Below are positions 11,227 to 23,000 of a DNA stretch of 64,000 nucleotides, piece after piece. The notes under the pieces were generated by a model. That model did not search any database. It was not told the DNA's origin and saw only the letters and a program-made list of their open reading frames with translations. How positions within the stretch are numbered: the stretch's first letter is position 1; every line of letters begins with the position of its first letter. This stretch comes from Tetraselmis striata. Taxonomy: Eukaryota > Chlorophyta > Chlorodendrophyceae > Chlorodendrales > Chlorodendraceae. The translations under genes were made by a program, and so were the position numbers. The stretch is taken from assembly GCA_006384855.1 (NCBI GenBank), contig VCJN01003185.1, positions 1 to 64,000 of the forward strand, written 5' to 3'.

Positions 11227-13268
11227 ACTATCAGCAACGTCTTGTGGCTAGCTAGCCGCTGGATGTAATAATCATAATAAATATTGATTTCATTGCCTCA
11301 TCTTGTCCCATTTTGGACAAAATGCTCCAAAACCAACATTGGATATGCGTCGGGGCTGGCCTTCATGCTGTTGAATGTTGCACTGCACCCAAGGTCTACA
11401 AACCCAAGCTACATCACCAGTGAGTCTTAAGTACTGATAGTAAACCCGGGAACTAGGGTATAAACAAACCCTACGGTGCAAAATGAATTCCACGGTGCAA
11501 AATAGGTTAAATTACTGTTCCACCCATGTCGGGCGTGTGGCTTTGCGCCAAGTGCGTGTCTAAGCCGCATACTCGGTTGCGCGAGAGCGTTAGGTGTGTG
11601 GATGACCAAAGACCACCAACACTTGGCATGTGCCCCCTCCTAGCGATACACACATCTACCCGCCAAAATGCCATTTTCCACAGCATTTTTCAAGGAATTT
11701 CATATTAATTTAAGTCCACGCCCCTACCGCGCCACCCCGCCCACGAAACGGTGCAACTGGCATTCCACCACGCGCTTCCATATAGTAGAGCATTGCCCTA
11801 CGCCAAGGGCGGGGGCATCGATCGCCTCTCCTACGTGCGTTCGCCACAGAAACAGCAGCATTTTCACCCCAAAACTGCTCGCCACAGTGGCCAACTTGTC
11901 GTTGGGGTGTCACGTCGTGCCTATAGCAACATGCTTTCAGTGGCCTACACGCAAGGTGTGTGCAACTTATGCCAAGGGCCGTATTCACCGAGTTTGGTGC
12001 GACGAGTGCCGCTATTTTCATAGGTTTGGACGGTTGGCGCAACCCACAATTTTCTAGCGCCAACGCATCATGCATTGATTTCGCGGTTTTGTAAGGGCGC
12101 CCACAAATGGTCGTGTTGTCGCGCAAGTGGGTATAAAGCGCAGAATAGGCGTTTGCCCGAACTATTCCCACTGTAGTTAGCATTTATGCACATGCAGCCG
12201 GCGTTATCCTCGCCCATGCATGCGCTATGCGCTCGAAAATGCAAAACCCGGACTTATGTGGAGGGGTGTTAAAAATATATATATATATATATAATCTACA
12301 CATACATAATTACGTATGTATATATATGCATTGCCACTACTGCTGACTGCTGATATGTGCATGGGTACATATCGTGTTTCGGTGATGTATCAAATAAATC
12401 CGTTCTGTGAAGCCCCCCCCCCCCCCCCCCCCCCTCCCCCCCCGGCCCACATCATGCGTCATAAGCCTGCGCGCCAGAACAGGTAGAGCTAATATTCAGA
12501 ACAAGTTATTCGGGCGGTAGAGATACTCGTACAATAATAATACACCAGCACCTGACCAGCCATGATATAATGTCGAGAAGTAGAAGAACGTTGCCCACTC
12601 CCAGTTGCAGCAGCTTTATAGTTGCCTGCTCCAGGTGGATGAACCACTGGGCACATGCATCTGGCAATCATCTAACAGTCAACATAATGCATTCATTAAA
12701 TTGCTTGATGGGAGCTATATACTGCTACTGCATATACACTTCACATACCTACTACCTCCCATTAAGATTATCATCAGCAGCAGGTATATCATGTACATGT
12801 ATTACTGCAGATACAATGGGATATACCATGTGCATATATTGCGCGTTACTACATATGTGATGCTTAGTGGCAACTACAGTTAAGATATATGCTCCAGCAT
12901 ACTACAGGCTGGTTTCTGACTTATTTGTCATGATGGGGCGGTAAAAACAACTTGGGCCGAGCGGTTGTATACATCTCGCAACCACAGTCCTCTGCATTGC
13001 GTACATGCGCATCATTGCCTGGTGACTAATGCAACACTGCTCTCGGCGACACTGCCCTGGCAACCTCAAAACTGGGTAGCAATATCACGATCAAGAAACA
13101 TTCAGCACATCGCCTTGCCTCACCACACTTGCAGCACCACGTGTTAGCCTCATCCCATCTGACATTGCCAATGAAAAACATCCGCATGCAAATATTGACT
13201 GCTCTCGCAAGGGGCGCGGCATCACGCCGCACCGCCGCGTCACATCCCGCAGCCGCATTATCACCACT
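11227..13268. other. Intergenic region without a recognisable gene
   Basis: No reading frame here resembles a protein I know. It contains a GTCC/GGAC palindrome at 11303-11320, a short TA run near 12275-12290 and a 22-base C-run at 12413-12434 followed by a second C block. ORFs of 60-160 codons on both strands around 11.7-12.2 kb lack supporting features. The 3' untranslated region of the minus-strand polycystin gene probably occupies part of 12.5-13.27 kb. Confidence 0.5.
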
Positions 13269-14028
13269 CTACAGCTCGCCGGTTTGTGGGTATACGCGCG
13301 GGTTGTCGCGACCCTGGCTCGATGAGCCAGCGGGGCTGTCATTGCTCGACGGCGCGTTGGCGAAGGCGTTCTCTGACACCTGGCGCCGGTAGACGTCCAT
13401 GCTCATGCGCGACGCAACTAGCACCGTCCGGTTGAACTGTCTCATGTAGTGGTCAAACACCTCGCCGATGGTGAGCGCCGCATCCACGGGATCCTCCAGC
13501 CTGGCCGGACGCAGTCGGTTGGAGAGGCGGAGCCAGGTGGCCACCTGCGAGAGCGGCGAGTGGGTCCGGCGCAGCGAGGGGCCCTGCGTGGCCATCGCGT
13601 CGGCGGCGAACAGGTCGATGCACTCGTTCCGGTTGAGCAGCTCCTCCTTGTAGGTGTCCGCCTGGTTGTAGCCGTTCTCAAAGACGTGAGGGTAGGCGCG
13701 TGCCAGCACGTTGAGGATCTCCGTCTTCTCGATCCAGCGCCGGGATGGCCACAGCCAGACGTCGCGGAGCACCAGCAGCACGTCCTTCCCGATTGAGTTC
13801 ACCACCTTGTTCTCCAGCACATCCTCGCTGACCTTGGTGTAGCCGTTGACCACAATGGCCAGAAAGAAGTTGAGCAGCGACAGCGCGCAGAGCACCACGT
13901 ACCCCACCACATAGATTGTCATGAAGATGTCCTTTCCAAAGTCCGGCAGGTCGACGGTCAGCAGCACCATGAATTGGGTGAGCAGAGACGCGCGGAAGGT
14001 GGAGAACGCCTGCATCTGTGCGCCAAAC
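13269..14028 (-). CDS. Polycystin exon: pore, TM6 and cytoplasmic tail
   Basis: Last exon of the channel gene. It starts in phase with the previous exon to give AHLRFGAQMQAFSTFR, the usual polycystin pore-helix region. The filter region reads LLTVDLPDF where animal polycystin-2 has LGD. TM6 follows (IYVVGYVVLCALSLLNFF, LAIVVNGYTKV). About 150 residues of basic and acidic tail end with TGEL and TAG. No EF-hand is obvious in the tail. Confidence 0.85.
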
Positions 14029-17000
14029 CTGCAACGGGCGCCACGGACGATGTATTCAACGCCTGGCGGAAGCAATGACCATTCCCCGGCAAGGCCCCCC
14101 CCATTAAGCATGGCAGGGGGCGACGGCCATATCGCAGACTAACCAGTCTGTTATGATGAAAGTTCGGCAATTAGAAATAGAATACAATAGAAAATGTGTC
14201 GACAGTTTGGATTATTTTGAAAGAAAACTGACAGATACATCTTAGTCATTGCGAATCGGCTTTAGAGAGCACTGAGGACATTGTTTGAGTTTGTACATTG
14301 CCCATGTATTCAGGGAAGGTATATATACATAGTTTGAAATTATATAGCGATAGATTAATAATGCGGACCGATGCACAACAGTGGCACTACACAACCGTGG
14401 CAGCATTACTTGTCATACTTTTACACATCATGTTATCCTTATACGGTATGACTAAACGCATCCTGGACGCGTAAATATACCGATAAGGATTAATCGCTTG
14501 CTAGGGATGTTTACGTCAGTGAGGATTATGGAGTCATTACCATCTCGTCGAAACACTCTATTACGATGGAACTTCAGCGATAACCAGAACAGTCGCATAT
14601 CACCATGAACTACAGAAGAGAAAGGGAAACGAAAAAACGCTAGAAGGGTGGCAAAACCACGGCCAGACATGATCGTTTAAGTGTTTGCCACTTCAAACGC
14701 ACTAGTATTACTTATTTTTGTTATTGTCGTTTTGTGTAATTATTCAACCATTACGGGAGGGGGAAGGATCGCACCTGAGGTGCGCCGTGAGCGCCATAAA
14801 GATGAAAATGATGCCAAAGGAGAACAGGAAGTTGAGGAGCTCGGTGCCGACAGTCTCAAACGTGCGGGTGATGGTCGCGACGCGCGGGTGGACCTTCATG
14901 AACACCACCAGGCGTATGCCAATCAGCAGCAAAATCACAAAGCTGATGACCTTGACGTCCGACTCCACCGACATCCGCACGTCCGCCCGCTTCACCCGGT
15001 CCAGAAAGATGTTCATCTCCTCCACAAACGTGCGGTCCGGGCGTCCCCACTGCTGCTCCGACAGGTCCCCGAACGCCTCAGTCACGTTGTCCAGCATCCC
15101 TCGCTTCATAATGAGCTCTGCCACCAGCAGGAGCAGGATCGACAGGAAGAACAGCACGTCCAGCACGTCCGGCTGCGTCGTGTCAGCGTTGTATTTCATA
15201 GGGTTCTGGACGGTAAACTTGGAGATGGTCCAGCGGCGGGTGGCCCTCATGTTCTCCATCTTGGTGACCATGTTGTTGTGGGCCTTTTGGAAGTTGCGGA
15301 CGACTGTCTTGACTTCCTGCAGCGATCGGCCGGCAATGGGAACAAGCGCGAGTGCGCCGCGGCTCAACACCAATTAGCACACGGAGCAGCTGGCACTGCG
15401 TGCTAATCCCACCACGGATTCAGCTGCGGAAACTGTTTGATGAATGATGACAATGGCCTCCCCATCATGCCATCAAAGTGTAGTGAAAGCCCCCTAGAAA
15501 GTGTAATGCGGATCCCCTTGGAGCCTCCCCCCCTCCCATAGGCAACGGCGTCTTTCCACCGCTGATGACTTAAACCATTTATCTTACTTTGTCACAATAA
15601 CGTGTCGAGTTTTTGTCTGAGCACCTAGCCCTAACCAACACATGGTTGGTAGAATAGTGCTTATCATGGCTTACAGGAAGAGTTACGGTCGCTAGTACGA
15701 AACAAGTAAAGACATCAGCTATTCGCCATAAGGACTCAATTGTAACAGTCCTCTTACTAACTATATAGGTCCAGAAGCTATATATATATATATGGACAAA
15801 ATGAAAATAGATACATGTATAGGTCCATGACCTAAACAAAAAGGTAATAACAGATCATAAAATGCTACAGATAGTACTAGTGGTGGTAAAAGGGGGGTAG
15901 ATGTTTTTTGAAAGTTTTGCCGCTATTTGTGCGGGAGGTGATACTGAGCGCGCGCAGCCAATATGGCTTAAGGGGCGTTTGGATTATTAGGGTTAGGGGT
16001 TTTTTATGGTTTCAACAAAACCCCAACACCCCAATGGCGGGTGTTGTCGCACGGGGAGGAAGTTGTGGGTGTTCAGGGCTCAGGCTAGGGCAACGGATGC
16101 ACTCTGCCGCATGCTGAGCCCCCCCCCCCCCCCCCCCCCCCATCGCCACGGCCTTGCCTCACCTCGATGGCCGCCGGCAGCGCCATGGCGAGGATGAGGA
16201 ACGCCAGCACCGCACAGAAGATCATGGACACCTGCCAGGTGCGGTACTCTGCCGCCGTCAGCAGCTTGCTCTGCTTCACGCTAACCGTCTTGACCACCTC
16301 CAGCCCGCGCAGGTTGTACTCGGCCTCCAGGATCGCCGCCACCATGGTCTCGTAATTGTAGAGGCAGGTGAGGACGCGGATGGAGAGCGTGCGGTCGTCC
16401 ACGTAATTGTCCTCTGGGAACAGCACCTTGCCGCCGCGCACCAGGATGCCATTGTCTAGCGACCAGGCAAACTCGGGGTAGACCTCGCGATCCTTGTACC
16501 TCTGGGCGACGCGCCCGAAGAACTCGTTCTCGTCGGTGACGCCGATGGCGGAGCCGTTGCGCTGGCCGCACTGCGAGGGGAGGATGGCCTGGTTGAGGGC
16601 GCACTGGTACACCTCGCGGCACACGCTCTGGCGCTGCCCCACCAGCTGGCTGCCGACCTTGCTGGCCACCACGTCCTACCGATGCGGCGCACCGAGGGGC
16701 CACACACAACGTGGTCAGAACCCACACAATGGGAGTATATCACTAAGTGCTTCTTTTCACACTGCTTTGGAAGAATGTTCGGTTCATACATGCATAATAC
16801 TACTGAAGAATGTAAAGTACATAATTGATTCATCTATAGCAAAATACTTTATCATACTACATTATATTATAACATATGCAGTACAATATAATATATGATA
16901 TAATAACAAAAGTGCGAGATATGTCTTTTATTAAATGTACATATGGCACAGGGAGGCAGCGACTCAGTACATGCAGGCAAGCAAACACGGGCAAAGGGGC

Positions 17001-20000
17001 GTGGCGTGGTCAAACCTGGCACTGTTCTGCATCTTCGGAGTCGATTGCCGGGGGGTCCCTCCGGCGCTGTGGCAATGACACCAAGCAGGGGGGTAGTGAG
17101 CGCAGAGGGCAAGCGCTGACAGAAAGTGTGTGCGATGTACATATAAGCACCAGGGCACGAAAGCAGCCGGAAGGCATCAGCTGAACCTATGTATACGCGA
17201 AGACATTGACATATAGGGGCGACACCGGGGCATGCAGGCTGACAAGCCGGTACACACCGGACATGCCGAATCGCTGAGGTTGAAAAACATGCACCCAAAC
17301 TGTAATCTGGCTTGGTACGGCACATCGACTGCTCGGGCCCTCGTTCAGTGCTCTTTATATCATTCGAAGGAGTCCCTGGGTAAAAGTATGCTTGCGGAAG
17401 AAGCTACTGAACATACCTGATCATACCTCCCTCGTGCTATCTGAAAAAAATAGCGGATTTGGAAAAAAAGTAGCGGAAATGCTATATTATGAATACAAAG
17501 CGCATCTCGGATGCAGTCAACTATCAGGCACGGATTTATTTGGTGTACGGTAACATTTAACATTCATGTACCGGTAATTGGATAAGCGAATAGTAAGAAA
17601 CTGTTTTGCAGCAACGGTTTGGAATGTAAGTGTGGTATTCGCGTTATATTCTGATACGTTTCAAAATAAATATAGTTTTTCAGTTTTCCCGGGGTCGAAA
17701 TCGACAATATACCGCTGCAATCCCGCGCGGGGTTACGGTGTTGTACATCATGTAATAGTACACTCGTCGCAATGTATTCCGGTATTGATACCGGATCTAG
17801 ATCTAAATAGGGCGGCGACGCTGTTGCCATTACTGTCCCAGGGGCGAATAAAAAGGCGGCGCGCTCGGGAACGCAGCATACAGGAGAACAGTATCGAAAC
17901 GATCACCGGAACGATTAGCGTCGCTAGCATTTCTCGTATCATGTTTTCTTAACTCGTATTATGTAGGTTTGCAATCGAGTCAGAATGGCTCTGCAAAATT
18001 GCTATTTAGTCGCTGCTGCCCGAGTACACTCCGAATACGAGTTGTTTTCCCGCCCCCGGGACAGGCGGACTGGCATGAATAGCATGAATCCCTTTGCAGC
18101 ATCTCTACAATATAAAGCGAATATTGCCGCCGTAGCATTCGGCAAATTGATTCAGGGCCCGTGACAGAATTTCCAACACTGTTGAATCGCCGTCTAAAAC
18201 ACCGTCTAAAACATGAGTACGCGGCGCGGGCGCTACTAGGCTGCGGGCGCCGGCAATTGTGTGTTCGCGACCAACCTGGAGCAGCAGCGGCGGCGCGACG
18301 CCGACAATCGGGCTGGTGAAGGGCTCCCGGCGGCGCTCCCGCGGCGTCAGCCTGTCGCGCTTGGAGCGCCGCGGGCCCACCATCTGGCGGTAGATCTTGC
18401 GGGTGGCGAGGTGCAGCTGCTGCACGTCGCTGACGGTCATGCTGGCACGCCGCACGCTGATGGGCGACACGCTGATGTCACCGCCGAGGTTGGCGATAAA
18501 CTTGAGGCTGTTGCAGCCCCACTCGCCGCGCGAGAGGCCGGCCAGGTGCATCTTGGTGTAGCTGTCGTCGATCGCGAAGATGATGTCCTCGTTCTCCGCA
18601 TCCACGGAAAGGCCGAAGAATTTCCACTCGACGGCCGACCTGCCGGACGGCGCGACACCGGCCTTAGCGCCCCACCTCACCCGGCCGCCTATCTGCCTCC
18701 CTAGTCGACCAGTGTCGGAAACGACCGTTTACGACTTCTATTGAACGTTTCGAGGAAAAATACGTTAATTTACAAAGTGTTCAAAACATCCGACATTGTA
18801 TAGAACGCCCTGGGATGTACAGCAGTGTTGCCCCATAGGAGACAAGCTATGTTAGTGATGCTGGCGAGTACCCCAACACGCCAGCTAGCCCTAGGTCATA
18901 GAGGGAACATACAGCCCCAGTGCGATGCGACTTGGACGCTGCATCACCCGGCAGCAATTGAATGCCAATACTGCAGTAGAAGCTTTGAGAGTTGAGCAAA
19001 CAAGGTTGTATAGCTGTGAGTGAGAGTGATCTGGGGTGCGAAGGGCGGGGAGCGTACTCTGAGGTGGAGAGGCGAGCTTGCGCCAGCTCAGTGGTGACGA
19101 TGCCGGTGCTCACCGCTTCCTCCACGTCAGATATCACTCCGCCGGACAACTGAAATAACGTGCAGTCAAGACGGGCGTTAGCTGAGGCGGAGGCGGAAAC
19201 AGGGTGTGTTGGTGGTGATGGGGACAAGGAGGGGGGGGGGGGGGGGGGGCACCAAGTTCCGGCGCATCATCATCGCATGCGTGCTGTTGAAGTCGAAGCA
19301 GATGTTGTTGTCTGCGTCGATGCCTACCATGCGGACAGCGACCTTGCCGGTCCGCCTCGCCCACATGTACATAGAGAAGCTGAGGCCGCCGCACACCACA
19401 TCGGGGATCAGCTGACGGTCCCATCCTGCGGTGGAGGGGCGCCTCCCACATGCCCATAATCCGCTTCCATGTGTCGGCGGCATCGCACCTGTTCCCCGCT
19501 GCCATCATGCCTGACTCGAAGTGGGTAGCAATGTTGATGGCATCTGCCGACCGGCCCTGCGCGAGCAGATTCGCCATGATACCCTGGTGCGTCTGCTCCA
19601 CGCTGCAGATATCTGAAAACACCTCCAGGCCGAGCTCCTCGCCTGCTCCCCGCAGCACCGGAGGCATTGGCCGCAAGCAGGTCAGTCCACAGTCAGACAC
19701 GGAGCACGTGCAGCTCCTATGGTTGCTGCTAGGGTGATATGGCGTGGGGACTACTACCGAGAAAAGGGAGGGTGTGTGCATGAGAAGAAGGGGGGGGGGG
19801 GGGGGGAGGGGCACTTGCCTGGGCAGCGGAGGCCACCGCCGGGGGCTGGGACCCGCCAAATGGGGTCCGCCGGGGTGCGGCCCCTGAGGTCGCTGGCCGT
19901 GATGACGGTGCCGTACTCCAGGTTCTCCACCATGCTCCATAGTTTAACCCAGGCCTGCTGTACCAGACAATCGGCAGTGAGTCGGGATTGTTATGGCGAA

Positions 20001-23000
20001 CATACGCATAGGGAATTTCGTACACAACAAGGACCCCGCCGAGACGATGTACCCCGCTGATACAATAAAAAGAACGACTTTTGATAAGTACATGTATCTC
20101 TGTAAGTACATGTTTCATTTCATCTTGTACACTTCCGAAGTCATGCGGCGATATTGTGCTTCACTATTGCTGGCAGCACTCGTAATTGCATTGCGCTATT
20201 GTTGGTTGAGTTTGTCCAGAAGTTGTTGTGGCCAGGTGAGTGGAGGCCGGACCTGGCGCAGGTCGTTCTTTCGGTCCCACTGCAACGTGCTCTGCTGCTC
20301 AAGGGAGGACCAATAGGCGTCATCGCCGTAGTTGGGGAACCTCGCTGCGTGGGCAGCCGGCTCAAAGAGGAAGGCTCTGCAGGGTGGCACCAGCATGGAG
20401 GCAGTCAGGAGGCCGCGGTTGCAGGCTGTGCGTCCGGTGAGTCCTGTGATACCATACCTCAACGGCAGGAAGTATCGGCGTGGACTGATATTGATGGCAT
20501 CGGGACTAGTAGCATCAGAAATCAGAAATTGCCCCATACAAGAAATGTCAGCGGTACCAACTATCCGTAAACGATACTCCGGGCGTTAAATAGATTCAAT
20601 GCAATTGTTGAGCCATATCATTTCCGTGAAGGGGTGACATTATGTTCGGAGGGACTGGCCTCCATTCAGACTGACAGCACATGCAAACGGAGCCGCGGGG
20701 GGCATACTGACTTGGTGACTTCGCCGAAAGGGGATTCCCCAGGCGCCGGCGCAGACACTATCCCGTCGAAGCACAGCGGCGCTGTCAGGTTGCGGCACGA
20801 GACGGGGCAGTTCCGTGCCGCGGAGGGAAGCGAGCAGGCGCTGGAGCCCTGGTATTGGTTTGCGGAGCGCTGCTCCGCAAGGTCTGCGCAGGACTAATGA
20901 GGGCGACAGCCGCGGGCGTCAGTACGGGTACACATTGTCGGCAGGATATACGCACTAAAGGAGGCCTTTTGTGTGGCGATGTGCGTAGTGCTTGTCAGGG
21001 CGATGTCATGCCGTGATACTAGGTTGACATCTGCGGCGTACGGCTGGGTCTGACCTGGCCAAAGGAGGAGGCGTAGTCCGCGTTGTCCGTCATTGTATCC
21101 AGGGGCAGACACTCCTGCAGCTGGAGGCGAGACAGCGGCCAAGCGTCGGAGTCGGTTAGGAGGCCTCCCGTCCTGCCCGATGGATGAAAGAGGGGTCAGA
21201 CAGAGCCAATGCCCGTTCAACAGTGCGTTGACTCACCTCAGGGTTGCTTGCCAGCGCCAGCATCTGAGGGTTAGTCAGAGACTGCGAGTACACCTCGACC
21301 TTTTGGAGCGCCAATTCCGAGGCAGCAGCACTGCTGTGGTCGACCATTTCGACGCGCAGGGAGCTGCGGGCGAGGGGGCATTGGCATTAAGTGTGAGAAG
21401 CTTAATCCGGCATGTCGGGGCATCGGGGCGGCCACGCATGTCGGGGCACATCCGATGCGGTGGCAATGCCGGGCCACACTGATTCATGGGCTTTGCATCT
21501 GGGAGGCGGCGCACCCCGCAGAGCGATGCGGAACCATGCTTGGCTCTGCTGGGAAGGACACAGCACACAAGCACTTCCCGTCCTGTAGCAAATCCAGCCG
21601 CTGGGTAGCGGCATCGGCATCTTGCGAGAAGCGCAGCGCAAAGTGGCGCCACAGGCCGTCATGGGTCCCCGAGTCTGACGCCTGAAGGGACAGTACACAT
21701 CCTCGTGTCAGAGCCAAGTGGGCATCCTGTTTTATGGGCATGTTGGATACCTGTAATCTGCAAATAAAGGACTCGGGCTATCCTGCTCCCATGGCAGTCA
21801 AGCATGTCTGGAGATAATTCCGTATTTTGAATCGGACCTGGCACCAGAAGGCGGGTGACCTCAGGCACAGCGACGACTCCTCACTGCTCAGTGCGGGGTC
21901 CATGCATGCCGGCGCCCCGTTGAAGCGCACAATCCAGCCTCCCGACAGAGGGAGCTCACCGCCATGCACATACTCAACCTGCACAACGCAGAGGGCAGCC
22001 AGTTGAGGTGCGAGCGTGGCCCTCATGCTAGCTGACAAAGGGCCCCGGCTGCTTGTCCGCTTTAGAGAATGATGCCATGCAAGAGAGTGGCCGCCGCACC
22101 GTCAGTTGAGGCAGGTTGCTGCCAGCATCGTCCACAAACGTCATCAGCTCCCGAGTTTCTTCGGCCTTTGGGAAATAGGGACTGGCCGCCGCCCACCAGG
22201 CCAGCGTGAAGTTGTCGTCCCCGTTGGCAAACATCTCCGCAAAGGCAGAGCTGAGCCCGGCAGGTAGCGAGGAGTTTGATGGCGCTGTGCGGGCGAGCGT
22301 CGTCACCTGGCCCTCTGCAAGAATTGACGCTACCGGCTCGGCACCGTCAAGGGTAAGCAGGTACGCCTCGAAGGGGTCCAGGGCGAGGTCGCCCTCCACT
22401 TCAGTGTCAATCAGCTCCTCGCTCAACTGGCGGGCGTCTTCAGCCCCCTCCATCGACATCGCACCAGACAGCCGAACCAGCCCCTCGAGCGTCTCAGCGC
22501 TGTTCAGGACATAGTCTTGGGTGGTGCGATGCGCCTCCGTCTGGTAGCTGCTCTGCTCGTCCGCCGGCACCATGGGCGGGCGCGCCGCTCCGATGACGAG
22601 CTGGGACAGCGGCTGCCCCACTTCTTGCACGTTGTGGAACTGCGACGGCAGCGGGGGCAGGTAAGGCATCCATCCGGGGTCCGTTCTCAGCAGGCAAGCG
22701 CAGGGACGCGGCAGACTACAACAAGTGATGCGATGCTGATAACTTAACAGCAGGCGATGGCCTACCGTATACTCGGTAAGCTCAAACGGGTGGAACTCGA
22801 AACTAGCCAGCTCCAGGCCCTCGTCGCCAAGGTAGTAGTTCCCACCGCGGCAGTCGGTGGGCTGTGTGCCGTCCCACAGCTGTTGCCTCACGACGCCTGG
22901 CAACAGCACCTGCTTGTCTAGGCCATCCACGACAATGAGCTCTCCGGCGTCCTACAGTCAAAATGGCACTGGTCTGTCAGCGAGGAGGCGTGTGCGTGCG

